Assembly: GCF_026163685.1 (NCBI RefSeq)
Contig: NZ_JAOXSR010000012.1
Coordinates: 29,776 to 93,775, forward strand
Reading direction: 5' to 3'
Source: Oerskovia flava
Lineage (GTDB): Bacteria; Actinomycetota; Actinomycetes; Actinomycetales; Cellulomonadaceae
Length of the DNA stretch: 64,000 bases
Part shown: positions 21,484-30,274 of the stretch, piece by piece
Numbering within the stretch: position 1 is the stretch's first letter
How the letters are laid out: the number at the start of each line of letters is the position of its first letter
Position numbers and translations under genes: made by a program
Notes under the pieces: model-generated
The model's input: only the letters and a program-made list of their open reading frames with translations
Database searches by the model: none
What the model was told of the DNA's origin: nothing

Positions 21484-24099
21484 TCAGATCTTCGCGGGAT
21501 CAACCGTCGCCCGGTCGGACGATTCGCCTGCCGTGCCCGCCGTGTCGGTGTGCGGGTGACGTCGTTCGAGGGCGGACCCTTCGACGTCGACGTCGGGCAG
21601 GATGCGGTCGAGCCACCGCGGCAGCCACCACGCCTTGTCACCCGCGAGGTGCATGAGGGCGGGGACGAGCAGCATCCGGACGACGAACGCGTCGACGAGG
21701 ACGCCGAACGCGAGCGCGAACCCGATGGGGCGGATCATCGCGCTGTGCGAGAAGACGAAACCGCCGAAGACGGAGATCATGATGATCGCGGCGGCGGTCA
21801 CGACGGCCCGGCCGGCTCGCAGGCCCTGCACGACGGCGAGGCGCGCCGGGGTGCCGTGGGCGTACGCCTCCCGCATGCCGGTGCCGAGGAACAGCATGTA
21901 GTCCATGGCGAGCCCGAACAGGATGCCGACGAGGATCGTGGGCAGGAAGTTCAGGACCGGGCCGGGGCTCTCGACGCCGAAGACGCCGGAGAGCCAGCCC
22001 CACTGGTAGATCGCGACGACGCCGCCGAGCGCCGCGAAGTAGGACAGGATGAAGCCGAGGGTCGCGATGACGGGCACGAAGATCGACCGGAAGACCAGGA
22101 TGAGGATGATGAGCGACAGCCCGACGACCACGGCGAGGTAGAACGGCAGCGCGCCGGCCAGCTTCTCCGAGATGTCGATGTTGCCGCTCGCGGCACCGGC
22201 GACACCGATCGGGTAGGTGCCCTGGTCGCCGTCGAGGGGTGAGAGTCCGCGCAGCGAGTGGACGAGCTCCTCGGTGGACTCGCTCGTGGGTCCCTCGGCC
22301 GGGATCACCTGGAACGCGGCGAGCGACCCGTCCTCGGAGCTCCCGATCGGTGCGACGGCGACCACGTCGTCCTGCGCGAACAGGGCCTGCGCGACGTCGA
22401 CCTGGGTAGCGAGCACGTCCTCGTCCCCGGACGCCACGGGGACCTCCGCGACCACGAGGAGCGCGCCGTTGACACCCTCCCCGAACTCGGTGGCGATCGT
22501 GTCGTACGCCCGGTACTGGGTGGAGTCGTGCGACTCGGTGGAGCCGTCCGGGAGGTTGAGCCGCAGGTCGAGGGCGGGGATCGCGATGACGAGCAGCCCG
22601 ACGACGCCGATGAGCACGCGACCCACGGCCCGCCCGGTCGACAGGGGTCGCAACGCCGGGGTGGCCGGTGCGGTCCCCGCAGGTGCGGCGTCCGGGGCGG
22701 CGTCGGTCCGGCCCGACGGCGCAGGGTGCGTCGCGGCGAGCGCGGCCCGTTCCTTGCGGCTGAGGATGCGCTCGCCCACGAGGCTCAGGAGGGCCGGGGT
22801 GAGGGTGATCGCGACGAGCACGGCGATGGCGACGCACATCGCGCCGACCGTGCCCATGAGCCCGAGGAACGGGATCCCGGTGACGTTGAGGGCGAGCAGG
22901 GCGATGAGCACGGTCGCTCCGGCGAACACCACGGCGTTGCCCGAGGTGCCGTTCGCGAGCGCGATCGACTCCTGGACGCCGTAGCCCTCCTTGAGCTGCC
23001 GCCGGTGGCGGTTGACGATGAACAGGGAGTAGTCGATCCCGACGGCGAGGCCGAGCATCAGCCCGAGCATGGGCGTCACGGACGCCATGTCCACCACGCC
23101 GGACAGCGACATGGCCCCGAGCGCGCCGATGCCGACGCCGATGAACGCCGTGAGGATCGGCAGGCCGGCACCGATCAGCGTGCCGAGCATCACGAGGAGC
23201 ACGATCGCGGCGACCGCGACGCCGACGATCTCGCCGACGCCGAGCAGGTCGGGCACCCCGGCCGCGATGTCCGAGGAGAAGTCGACCTGCACACCCTCGA
23301 CGGGACGCTCCTCGAAGGCCGCGACGACGGCGTCCTTGGTCTCCTGGGTGATGTCCATCTGGGCGTCGGTGAACGAGACCGGGGCGACCGCGGCGCCGCC
23401 GTCCTCGGACACGGTGCGGATCTCTGCCGCCATGTCGAGCAGGGCCGTGCCCTGCTCGAGCTGCGCGCCACGCCGCTCGAGCTCGGCCGTCTGCGTCTCG
23501 AGCGCGGTGGACTGCTCCTCGAGCGTGGCCAGGCCCTGGTCGATCCGCGTCTGCTGGGCGTCCAGTTCGGCCTCCGCCTGGGCGAGCAGCCCGGCCGCCT
23601 CCGCCTGGGCGCGGGCCTCGTCGAGGGCCACCTGCCCAGCCTCGAGCTCTGCCCGGGCGTCGTCGATCTCGGTGCGGCCGGCCTCGATCTGGGCGGCGCC
23701 GTCGTCGATCTGCGCGCGCCCGCTCTCGAGCTGGGCCTGCTGCTCCGCACGGTCGGCCTCGGTCGCGAACGGGTTGATCACGGCCTCGACGCCGTCGACG
23801 CCGGAGGCCGCCTCGATGACCTCGCCCAGCGCGGTCTGCTGTTCCTCGGTGAACGCGGAGCCGTCGTCGGTCTGCAGCACGACGGTGCCGGTACCGCCCG
23901 ATGCCGCGGGGAACTCGGTGGCGAGCTGCTCGGTGATCTCCGCCGTCGGGGTGTCCGGGATGGAGAAGCTGTTGGCGAGCGTGCCGCCGCCCAGCGCGAA
24001 CGCGACGCCGACGGCGACGAGGAGTGCGAACCATGCGGCGACGACGGTACGGGCGCGGCGCGCGGCGGCGCGCCCGACGCGGTAGAGGAGCTCAGCCAT
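21484..24099 (-). CDS. MMPL/RND-family transporter
   Basis: An 871-residue inner-membrane exporter with 12 predicted helices in two blocks. The motif GIDYSLFIVNRHRRQ of the first half is mirrored by AMDYMLFLGTGMREAY in the second. The first external loop carries a long Ala/Glu/Gln-rich coiled coil (about residues 125-225). MMPL proteins use the proton gradient to export lipids or hydrophobic drugs. The gene begins inside the end of the TetR gene upstream (8-base overlap), so it is under that repressor. A poorly conserved Ala/Pro linker separates the halves. Confidence 0.9.
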   Translation of the reverse strand: MAELLYRVGRAAARRARTVVAAWFALLVAVGVAFALGGGTLANSFSIPDTPTAEITEQLATEFPAASGGTGTVVLQTDDGSAFTEEQQTALGEVIEAASGVDGVEAVINPFATEADRAEQQAQLESGRAQIDDGAAQIEAGRTEIDDARAELEAGQVALDEARAQAEAAGLLAQAEAELDAQQTRIDQGLATLEEQSTALETQTAELERRGAQLEQGTALLDMAAEIRTVSEDGGAAVAPVSFTDAQMDITQETKDAVVAAFEERPVEGVQVDFSSDIAAGVPDLLGVGEIVGVAVAAIVLLVMLGTLIGAGLPILTAFIGVGIGALGAMSLSGVVDMASVTPMLGLMLGLAVGIDYSLFIVNRHRRQLKEGYGVQESIALANGTSGNAVVFAGATVLIALLALNVTGIPFLGLMGTVGAMCVAIAVLVAITLTPALLSLVGERILSRKERAALAATHPAPSGRTDAAPDAAPAGTAPATPALRPLSTGRAVGRVLIGVVGLLVIAIPALDLRLNLPDGSTESHDSTQYRAYDTIATEFGEGVNGALLVVAEVPVASGDEDVLATQVDVAQALFAQDDVVAVAPIGSSEDGSLAAFQVIPAEGPTSESTEELVHSLRGLSPLDGDQGTYPIGVAGAASGNIDISEKLAGALPFYLAVVVGLSLIILILVFRSIFVPVIATLGFILSYFAALGGVVAIYQWGWLSGVFGVESPGPVLNFLPTILVGILFGLAMDYMLFLGTGMREAYAHGTPARLAVVQGLRAGRAVVTAAAIIMISVFGGFVFSHSAMIRPIGFALAFGVLVDAFVVRMLLVPALMHLAGDKAWWLPRWLDRILPDVDVEGSALERRHPHTDTAGTAGESSDRATVDPAKI

Positions 24100-24790
24100 G
24101 GGGGTCCTTCGGACGAGGGCGGGTCGGTGGAGTGGTGCGGGCTGACCCGTGGCCGTGGCGTGAGGTCTCCAGGAGCTGCTCCAGGAGCTGGTCCCAGGTG
24201 CGGCGCGACGCAGGGTCGTCGCCTCCGCCGGTCAGTGCCCACCAGTGGCGGTGGATGACGATCAGACCGCTCACCAGGCCTCCGACGAGGAGGTGGACGG
24301 TCAGCTCGTCGGCGCCGGGGTGGCGGCGCAGCATCGCCGCGGCCAGACGCTCGCTCAGCAGGGTGAACGAGTGCAGCAGCAGCACGGCCTGGTGCGCGGA
24401 CGGCGCGGAGCCCTCCGCACCGAGCACTCGCGTGAGGTACGACATCGGGGCGACGAGGTCGGTGGACCGGAGCGCGTCGGCGACCTCCTCGAACATCGCG
24501 GACGACGCGTCGTCGTCGGCCGTGCTCGCGGCGACCGAGGCGCTCGTCGCACTCTCCAGCGCGTCGACCACCGCACCGAGCCGGTCGCTGCACACCGCGG
24601 TCACGACGTCGTCGACCGACGCGAAGTGGTTGAACACGGTGCGCCGTGAGACGTCGGCCCGATCGGCGAGCTCGTCGACCGTGAAGTGGGCGCCGTCCCG
24701 CTCGTCCATGAGCGCCGCCGCCGCCGTGACGATGGCGTTGCGGTAGCGCGACCGGAGGGCCGCACGGCGATCGGGGGAGGGCTCGGGCAC
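24092..24790 (-). CDS. TetR-family transcriptional repressor
   Basis: A 232-residue regulator with an N-terminal TetR helix-turn-helix (FTVDELADRADVSRRTVFNH at about residues 36-55) and a helical ligand domain. The GTG start has no ribosome binding site, but TAGTGT lies six bases upstream, a leaderless -10. The symmetric TGCAC-rich operator next to it fits autorepression. It overlaps the MMPL transporter gene and most likely represses it until a substrate binds. Confidence 0.9.
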   Translation of the reverse strand: MPEPSPDRRAALRSRYRNAIVTAAAALMDERDGAHFTVDELADRADVSRRTVFNHFASVDDVVTAVCSDRLGAVVDALESATSASVAASTADDDASSAMFEEVADALRSTDLVAPMSYLTRVLGAEGSAPSAHQAVLLLHSFTLLSERLAAAMLRRHPGADELTVHLLVGGLVSGLIVIHRHWWALTGGGDDPASRRTWDQLLEQLLETSRHGHGSARTTPPTRPRPKDPHG

Positions 24791-24796
24791 TTACTT

Positions 24797-24825
24797 ACAC
24801 TAGGTGCACGGATGCACTGAGTGCA
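24797..24825. promoter_or_regulatory. Leaderless promoter and TetR operator
   Basis: Minus-strand TAGTGT (24802-24797) is the -10 element for the TetR gene. Beside it GTGCA-CGGA-TGCAC (24804-24817) and TGCACT-G-AGTGCA (24813-24825) form two overlapping palindromes built from three TGCAC half-sites. The site also lies within 75 bases of the divergent PPOX gene, so both directions may be repressed. Confidence 0.6.
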
Positions 24826-24898
24826 ACCTCCGGTCGGTTGCCGAGGTGCCGCTCCGCCTCCTGCCGTACGGTCGAGACCGGACCACCGAGGAGGCCTC

Positions 24899-25324
24899 AT
24901 GTCCCGACCGCCGCTGCCGCCCGACACCATCGAGCTGCTCCGCCGCCCCAACCCGGCCGTCATGGCCACCCTGCGCTCCGACGGCACCCCCGTCTCCGCC
25001 GCCACCTGGTACCTGTGGGAGGACGACGGTCGCGTCCTCGTCAACCTCGACGCGCAGCGCGTGCGCCTGGGGCACCTGCGCCGCGACCCCCGGGTGACGC
25101 TCACCGCGCTCGCGGGCGACGACTGGTACACGCACGTCACCGTCATCGGCCGCGCCACCGAGCTGCGCGGCGACGACGACCTCGTCGGCATCGACCGCCT
25201 CTCGCAGCACTACACCGGGCGGTCGTACCCCGAGCGCTCGCGACCACGCGTGAACGCGTGGATCACCGTCGACCGGTGGCACGGGTGGGGCGCGGCGAAG
25301 GACAGCGACCAGGCCTCGACCTGA
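24899..25324 (+). CDS. PPOX-class (pyridoxamine oxidase-like) F420- or FMN-dependent enzyme
   Basis: A 141-residue split-barrel protein. The segments NPAVMATLRSDGTPVSAATW, VLVNLDAQRVRLGHLRRDPR and WYTHVTVIGRATEL follow the PPOX-class F420-dependent pattern common in actinobacteria. Such enzymes reduce a range of small molecules or bind haem degradation products; the substrate is unknown. GAGGAGG precedes the ATG. It is divergent from the TetR/MMPL unit and may share its operator. Confidence 0.85.
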   Translation: MSRPPLPPDTIELLRRPNPAVMATLRSDGTPVSAATWYLWEDDGRVLVNLDAQRVRLGHLRRDPRVTLTALAGDDWYTHVTVIGRATELRGDDDLVGIDRLSQHYTGRSYPERSRPRVNAWITVDRWHGWGAAKDSDQAST

Positions 25325-25338
25325 CCGTCAGGCGGCTC

Positions 25339-25794
25339 TCAGCCGTCGTCGCGACGCGTGGAGCGAGGGCCGCCGCGCAGCTGCTTGGTCTGACCGCGCT
25401 GCTTCTTCGCGGCCAGACGGCGCTCCTGGGAGCCGCGCGTCGGGCGGGTGGCGCGGCGGCCCTTCGCCGGCGGGGCGATGCCCTCGGCGACGAGCGAGAC
25501 GAGCCGCCGGGACGCCGCGGCCCGGTTGCGGAGCTGTTCGCGGTGCTCCGACGCGGCGACCGTGAGGACGCCGTCGACCAGGCGGGGACCGAGGCGCTCC
25601 GTGAGCCGGGCGCGCTGGGTCGCAGTGAGGACGGCGGACCCGGTCACGTCCCACGAGAGCTCCACCCGGGAGTCGGTCGTGTTGACGCCCTGCCCGCCCG
25701 GGCCCGACGAGCGGGAGAAGCGCCAGGTCAGCTCGGCCTGCGGGATCGTCAGCGCAGGCGTCACCGGCAGGCCGGAGCGGGTCGGGGAAGGCAC
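25339..25794 (-). CDS. arfB: Alternative ribosome-rescue peptidyl-tRNA hydrolase ArfB
   Basis: A 151-residue class I release-factor-like protein. The catalytic GGQ lies in RSSGPGGQGVNTTDSRVEL. The C-terminal tail is rich in Lys/Arg with Gln (RRLAAKKQRGQTKQLRGG), the part that enters the empty mRNA channel of stalled ribosomes. It lacks the codon-recognition domains of RF1/RF2, as expected for ArfB (YaeJ). The GTG at 25794 is the longest start; a GTG at 25764 directly before the conserved region is also plausible. Confidence 0.9.
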   Translation of the reverse strand: MPSPTRSGLPVTPALTIPQAELTWRFSRSSGPGGQGVNTTDSRVELSWDVTGSAVLTATQRARLTERLGPRLVDGVLTVAASEHREQLRNRAAASRRLVSLVAEGIAPPAKGRRATRPTRGSQERRLAAKKQRGQTKQLRGGPRSTRRDDG

Positions 25795-25851
25795 ACGACC
25801 ATCGTGCCCCACGGCTGGCTGGCGCGGGGGCGCGTGCGAGATGCTGGGCCG

Positions 25852-26142
25852 ATGGAGCTCGAGCTCAGCGGAGAGATCTGGTACTGGCGAGGTCCCGCCC
25901 CGTTCTACTTCGTCACGGTGCCACCGGACGAGAGCGCCCGGCTGCACGACGTCGCGTCGTCGGTCACCTACGGGTGGGGGATGATCCCCGTCGTCGCGCG
26001 CATCGGGTCGACCGAGTGGGAGACCTCGCTGTTCCCGCGCGACGACCTCTACGTCGTCCCGCTGAAGGCGCGGGTGCGTCGGTCCGAGCAGATCGACGAC
26101 GGCGACACGGTGACCGTCCGCCTGACGGTGAGCGTCCGATGA
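25852..26142 (+). CDS. DUF1905-family protein
   Basis: A 96-residue beta-barrel protein with the features of DUF1905: EIWYWRGPAPFYFVTVP at the start, GWGMIPVVARIGSTEWETSLFP in the centre, and YVVPLKARVRRSEQIDDGD near the end. The biochemical role of the family is unknown. The start has no ribosome binding site, but GATGCT lies six bases upstream, so leaderless expression is possible. Its stop overlaps a possible start of the next gene. Confidence 0.85.
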   Translation: MELELSGEIWYWRGPAPFYFVTVPPDESARLHDVASSVTYGWGMIPVVARIGSTEWETSLFPRDDLYVVPLKARVRRSEQIDDGDTVTVRLTVSVR

Positions 26143-26177
26143 TGCGGAGGTCCGATGATGTGGAGCGGCCGATGATG
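26135..26177 (+). repeat. Short tandem repeat with alternative start codons
   Basis: CCGATGATG occurs three times (in 26135-26144, 26151-26160 and 26168-26177), separated by GGAG-containing spacers. The first and third copies give in-frame starts of the following gene, and the spacers act as ribosome binding sites. Confidence 0.6.
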
Positions 26178-26837
26178 ACCTGGGAGCCCGACGTCGGGCG
26201 CGGGGCCTGGCTCGCGGGGCCGTTCGAGGACGTGTGGCCCGTGCCGCGCGGCTTCGACGCGGCGGTCGCGGCGCTCCACCCGGCGGACGAGGACGGAACC
26301 CGCGAGCGCGGACGTCTCGACGTCGAGCTGCTCGCGGGCGTGGCCCGGCACCTCGCCGCGCACACGTCCACCCCGCAGGACGGTGTGGCGGCGATCTGGG
26401 AGGGCTGGGGCGGCCTCGTCTCGGCGTCCGGCCGCGCGCCCCTGGTCGACCCCGGCCGGGTGGGCTTCTTCGCGGGGATCGCCGGGGGGCTGAGCGAGCG
26501 GTGGCGCCGCCGCGGCGAGCCGGCGCCGGACCCCGGGATCCTGCCACCGGAGGTCGCCGCCGGACCGCGGTTCCGACTGCCGCCCGGCGGCGACTACATC
26601 CTCTTCCGCGCCGGGGCGAAGCGTTTCGTCGACCCGCGGTGGGTCGACGACGCCCCGTGGCTGGACGCGGTCGGGCGGCACTCCCCGGAGACGCCGAGCC
26701 TCCTGTGGCCTGACGACCACGCGTGGGTGCTCGTGACGGACACCGAGGCCGACCGGACCGTCGTCGCCGGGTCCCGCGCCCTCGTCGACGCGCTCACCCG
26801 CGACAAGACGATCGAGACCGCGCCCGCTCACTGGTGA
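26172..26837 (+). CDS. Hypothetical protein
   Basis: A 221-residue soluble protein that I do not recognise. It has a Trp/Pro-rich N-terminus (GAWLAGPFEDVWPVPRGFDA), a central GPRFRLPPGGDYILFRAG and a C-terminal SLLWPDDHAWVLVTDTEAD, resembling uncharacterised actinobacterial proteins. The ATG at 26172 is chosen because GGAG lies six bases upstream; starting at 26139 would add 11 residues and overlap the DUF1905 stop by four bases. The context suggests co-transcription with that gene. Confidence 0.65.
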   Translation: MMTWEPDVGRGAWLAGPFEDVWPVPRGFDAAVAALHPADEDGTRERGRLDVELLAGVARHLAAHTSTPQDGVAAIWEGWGGLVSASGRAPLVDPGRVGFFAGIAGGLSERWRRRGEPAPDPGILPPEVAAGPRFRLPPGGDYILFRAGAKRFVDPRWVDDAPWLDAVGRHSPETPSLLWPDDHAWVLVTDTEADRTVVAGSRALVDALTRDKTIETAPAHW

Positions 26838-26906
26838 GCGCACCTCGCGACCCCGGCGTCGTGCGCCTACCGTGAAGCACCCGACGCCGACCGACCCAGG
26901 AGCAGC

Positions 26907-27350
26907 ATGCCGAGCGACCTCACGCTGAAGACGATGAACGTCGTGCACCGTGCACTGATGAAGGTCACGGGCGGGCGGGTCGGTGCGCGCGTCGGCACGA
27001 TGCCCGCGCTCGAGCTGACGACCGTCGGGCGGAGGTCGGGCCAGCAGCGCTCGGTCATGCTCACGGCGCCGCTCGTGCTGGGGGACACGCTCGTCGTCGT
27101 CGCGTCCCGCGGTGGTGACGACGTGCACCCCGCCTGGTACCTGAACCTGCGGGACAACCCGGAGGTGCTGGTCGCCGTCTCGGGCGGCGAGCGCCGGGCG
27201 ATGTCCGCGCGAGCGGCCTCGCCGCAGGAGCGCGAGGACCTCTGGCCGCGGGTCGTCGAGGACTGGCCGCTGTACGGGAAGTACCAGACCCGCACCACGC
27301 GCGAGATCCCCCTGGTCCTCCTCGAGCCGCGCGAGGCTGCCGCCGCGTAG
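26907..27350 (+). CDS. Nitroreductase/quinone reductase family protein (DUF385, Ddn-like)
   Basis: A 147-residue split-barrel protein of the deazaflavin (F420)-dependent Ddn family. Family features include LELTTVGRRSGQQRSVMLTA and a segment ending in HPAWYLNLRDNPEV that lines the F420 site. Known members reduce quinones or nitro compounds with reduced F420. AGGAG precedes the ATG. A conserved tail (WPLYGKYQTRTTREIPLVLL) completes the domain. The physiological substrate is unknown. Confidence 0.88.
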   Translation: MPSDLTLKTMNVVHRALMKVTGGRVGARVGTMPALELTTVGRRSGQQRSVMLTAPLVLGDTLVVVASRGGDDVHPAWYLNLRDNPEVLVAVSGGERRAMSARAASPQEREDLWPRVVEDWPLYGKYQTRTTREIPLVLLEPREAAAA

Positions 27351-27436
27351 CGCCGAACAGCTCGTCCGTCGTGCGCGGGGGCGACGTCGTGGCACGGTAC
27401 GGCCCGACGTCGCGGGGTGGCCGCTAGGCTCGCGGC

Positions 27437-27904
27437 ATGTCGGACGAGCGCGTGGTGGCGTGGGGTGCGGAGCTGCGGGCCGTGCACCGGCGCTTGCGCG
27501 CCGCGCTCGACCTCGCGCGCGAGACCGTCGAGGACGCCGCCTCCGCCGCGCAGCCGTCGCGGGACCTCCTGCTCTACTGCCGCGGGTTCTGTGCCGCGCT
27601 CACGGGCCACCACCGGGGAGAGGACCGCAGCCTCTTCGCCCTGGTGCTCGACGAGCGCCCCGACCTGGCACCGGTCGTCGACCGGCTGAAGCAGGACCAC
27701 AGCATGATCGACCACCTGGTCGGTGCGCTCGAGCACGCCGTCACGTCCGGGGCGGGCCGGGACACGGTGCTCGGGCACCTCGACGGGATCGACGCCGTGA
27801 TGGAGAACCACTTCCGGTACGAGGAGAAGGAGCTGGTCGCCGTCCTCGACGGTGTGCACCGACCCGAGCTCGACCGGCAGGAGCTGTTCGGCCCCCTGGC
27901 GTGA
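27437..27904 (+). CDS. Hemerythrin-domain protein
   Basis: A 155-residue four-helix bundle of the hemerythrin/HHE type. Candidate di-iron ligands are His17, His58/59 and Glu62 (LTGHHRGEDRSLF), His88 and His93 (LKQDHSMIDHL), His125 and Glu129 (MENHFRYEEKEL). Such proteins bind oxygen or nitric oxide or sense redox state. The start lacks a ribosome binding site but has TAGGCT exactly six bases upstream, a leaderless promoter signature. A strong terminator hairpin follows the stop. Confidence 0.88.
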   Translation: MSDERVVAWGAELRAVHRRLRAALDLARETVEDAASAAQPSRDLLLYCRGFCAALTGHHRGEDRSLFALVLDERPDLAPVVDRLKQDHSMIDHLVGALEHAVTSGAGRDTVLGHLDGIDAVMENHFRYEEKELVAVLDGVHRPELDRQELFGPLA

Positions 27905-27934
27905 GCGCGGCAGCGCGCGTGCGCTGCACGCTCA
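27902..27934. terminator. Bidirectional terminator between hemerythrin and Lrp genes
   Basis: A perfect 7-bp stem (GCAGCGC with GCGCTGC, loop GCGT) is extended by TGAGCG and CGCTCA after a small internal loop, for a 13-bp hairpin. It spans the stops of two convergent genes. Confidence 0.7.
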
Positions 27935-28369
27935 GGGGGCGGTAGACGCCCCGCGCAGGGCCAGCCGGGTCTGGGTCTGCGCGGTGCCTGCCTCCTTCTT
28001 GAGCCGTCGGAGCAGGTGGTCGAGCGCCGCGGTGTCGCGGGCGCGGACCCGCAGCAGATAGTCGTACGGTCCGGTGACGTGCACGGCGTCCGTGATCTGG
28101 GGCTCGGCGACGGCCCAGGTGAGGAACGCCTCCGAGTCGCGGTCGGGGTGGAGCCGGACGTCGATGAACGCTTCCAGCCCGGCCGCAGGGTCCGGGCGGT
28201 CGGAGCCCAGCACGGCCCGGTAGCCGAGGATCACGCCGCTGCGCTCCAGCCGGCGCACCCGCGCGACGGTGGCGTTCGTGCTCAGCCCGACCTGTCGCCC
28301 GATCGCACTGAACGAAGCGCGGCCGTCGTCCCGGAGGATGCCGAGAATCTGCTCGTCGAGGTCGTCCAT
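27932..28369 (-). CDS. Lrp/AsnC-family transcriptional regulator
   Basis: A 145-residue regulator with an N-terminal helix-turn-helix (LDEQILGILRDDGRASFSAI, then STNATVARVRRLERSGVI) and a C-terminal RAM effector-binding domain (VTGPYDYLLRVRARDTAAL). Proteins of this family sense amino acids. It is divergent from a LysE-family exporter gene with 53 bases between the starts, the classic LysG/LysE-like arrangement in which the regulator turns on an amino-acid exporter. No ribosome binding site is obvious before the ATG. Confidence 0.88.
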   Translation of the reverse strand: MDDLDEQILGILRDDGRASFSAIGRQVGLSTNATVARVRRLERSGVILGYRAVLGSDRPDPAAGLEAFIDVRLHPDRDSEAFLTWAVAEPQITDAVHVTGPYDYLLRVRARDTAALDHLLRRLKKEAGTAQTQTRLALRGASTAP

Positions 28370-28422
28370 GTGGTGAATCGTCCCACGGTAACGGTGCGAT
28401 ACGGCGGTCTGCGCTGTGAAGG

Positions 28423-29073
28423 GTGGTGACATTGGCACGTGTGGAGCACCTCCCCGTTCTCGTCGCAGGCCTCGTCGCCGGGCTCGGCGTCGCCGTGCCG
28501 CTCGGGGCCATCGGGGTGCTGCTCGTCCAGGAGGGAGCGTCCCGTGGTCGAGCTGGGGGAGCACCCGCGGCCGTCGCGGTGGCGAGCGTCGACCTGCTCT
28601 ACTGCGTCGCTGCCGTCCTCGGTGGGTCCGCCGCTGCGCCGGTGGTCGCGACATGGGGGCCGTGGCCGCAGGTGGTGGGCGGCGCGGCGCTCGTCGCGAT
28701 CGCCGCGGTCGGCCTGGTGCGCTCCCGGCGCACGGCACCCGGCGCGGCGCGCGAGACCACCGCCGGCCGCGGGTCGTCGTGGCGTCGATACGCCCTGTTC
28801 TTCGGCCTGACCGCGATCAACCCCGCGACGCTGGTCTACTTCGCCGCGATCGTCACCGGGCTGTCCAGCATCACGACGTCCGCCGAGGCCGCAGCGGCCT
28901 TCGTCGTCGGGGTCGGGCTCGCCTCCTTGGGCTGGCAGCTGCTGCTCGTCGTCGCCGGTGCGTTCCTGCACGGGAGAGCGGGCCCACGGCTGCACGCGGT
29001 GACCTCGCTGGTCGGCAACGGCGTCGTCGGTGTCCTCGGTGTGTCGATGATCGGCGCCGGACTGCTCGGGTAG
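28423..29073 (+). CDS. LysE-family transporter
   Basis: A 216-residue inner-membrane protein with six hydrophobic segments. The LysE/RhtB signature shows near the N-terminus (VLVAGLVAGLGVAVPLGAIG) and in the centre (ALFFGLTAINPATLVYFAAI). The family exports amino acids or related small solutes. It is divergent from an Lrp/AsnC regulator. The GTG at 28423 is the longest start, with GAAGG too close; GTG at 28426 or 28438 are alternatives. Confidence 0.85.
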   Translation: MVTLARVEHLPVLVAGLVAGLGVAVPLGAIGVLLVQEGASRGRAGGAPAAVAVASVDLLYCVAAVLGGSAAAPVVATWGPWPQVVGGAALVAIAAVGLVRSRRTAPGAARETTAGRGSSWRRYALFFGLTAINPATLVYFAAIVTGLSSITTSAEAAAAFVVGVGLASLGWQLLLVVAGAFLHGRAGPRLHAVTSLVGNGVVGVLGVSMIGAGLLG

Positions 29074-29174
29074 CGCGGCGCGAGGCGTCCCTGGCTCGCG
29101 AGTGCCCGGTCGTGGTGCCTACCGTCGAGCACGCTCCGAGCGGCGGGGCGTACCTGGGTCGAGAGGAGCACGAC

Positions 29175-29753
29175 ATGACCCCCGCACTGCGTTCCGTACC
29201 GATCCTCCGCCGTCTGGCACGCGGGGTCGAGGACGCCGCCGGGCTGGACCCGCACGCCGCGAGGATCCGCCGGGTCGCCGACGCCGTCGTCCCCTCGTCA
29301 GGCCGCGTGCGGGCCGAGCTGCACGGGCGCTCGATCGGGCACGCCGCGCACGCGGCGCTCACGGACCTCCCCGTGGGGCTGTGGACGAGCGCCGCGGTGC
29401 TCGACCTCACCGCCGGTGACCAGGGGGCCCTCGCGGCCCGCCGGCTCGTCGGGCTCGGCGTCCTCGCCACGGTCCCCACCGTGCTGACCGGGCTCGCCGA
29501 CTACCTCGCCGTCGACGGCAAGGGGCGGCGCGTCGGCGCTGCCCATGCGTCGCTCAACGGCGTGGCCACCGCCCTGTACGGGGCGTCGTGGTTGCTGAGA
29601 CGCAAGGGGCGCCGGGGTGCGGGCATGGCGGCATCCACGCTCGGTCTCGCGATCGGAGGAACCGGAGCGTTCCTCGGCGGCCACCTCGCCCACGCGCTGC
29701 GCGAGCCCCCGGCCGGCCTCGCCGTGGAGGACGCTCCCGCAGACTCGCCGTGA
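29175..29753 (+). CDS. DUF2231-like membrane protein
   Basis: A 192-residue protein. An N-terminal soluble stretch of about 45 residues is followed by four hydrophobic helices. ELHGRSIGHAAHAALTDLPV followed by GLWTSAAVLDLTA, with several histidines facing the membrane, resembles the DUF2231 fold seen in haem- or iron-associated membrane proteins. Function is not established. GAGAGGAGC lies before the ATG. Confidence 0.75.
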   Translation: MTPALRSVPILRRLARGVEDAAGLDPHAARIRRVADAVVPSSGRVRAELHGRSIGHAAHAALTDLPVGLWTSAAVLDLTAGDQGALAARRLVGLGVLATVPTVLTGLADYLAVDGKGRRVGAAHASLNGVATALYGASWLLRRKGRRGAGMAASTLGLAIGGTGAFLGGHLAHALREPPAGLAVEDAPADSP

Positions 29754-29881
29754 GCGCCCCCGGGACGGCACTCGTGAGGGAGGTCGGCGCGGAGTTCACG
29801 CGGTCTGCGTGATGCCCCGCACGTGGCGACGCGCCTAGCGTCGATCACGTCCGGTCTGACCCGTCGTCGAGGGGAACGGTC

Positions 29882-30274
29882 ATGAGCGAGAACCGCAGCG
29901 AGGTGGCAGTCGGAGCGATCGTGTTCGCCGGGACGATGATGGTCGTCATCGGCGTCCTGCACGCGATCCAGGGCTTGGTCGCCCTCTTCAACGACACCTT
30001 CTACGTCGTGGGCGAGGAGTGGGTCTTCTCGTTCGACGTCACCACGTGGGGCTGGATCCACCTGCTCCTGGGCATCCTCGTCGCGTTCGCCGGGTTCGCC
30101 GTCTTCCGGGGCGCGGTGTGGGCACGCACCATCGGCGTGCTCGTGGCCGGGGCGAGCGCGATCGTGAACTTCGCGTGGCTGCCCTACTACCCCGTGTGGG
30201 GCCTCGTGATCATCGCCATCGACGTCCTCGTCATCTGGGCGCTCACCGCGCACGGCCGAGACGTCGTTCCCTAG
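29882..30274 (+). CDS. Four-helix membrane protein (DUF7144-like)
   Basis: A 130-residue protein with four transmembrane helices and the conserved core [20 protein letters not shown] and [20 protein letters not shown], common in actinobacteria and uncharacterised. GAGGGGAAC precedes the ATG. Its TAG shares the CTAG tetranucleotide with the stop of the convergent DNA ligase gene, so the two genes end on each other. Confidence 0.85.
   Translation: MSENRSEVAVGAIVFAGTMMVVIGVLHAIQGLVALFNDTFYVVGEEWVFSFDVTTWGWIHLLLGILVAFAGFAVFRGAVWARTIGVLVAGASAIVNFAWLPYYPVWGLVIIAIDVLVIWALTAHGRDVVP

Noticed and set aside
22258..24258. 666-codon open frame opposite the MMPL transporter
   Set aside because: The composition is Arg/Asp/Glu/Gly/His-rich low complexity typical of antisense frames in GC-rich DNA; the MMPL frame carries all family motifs.
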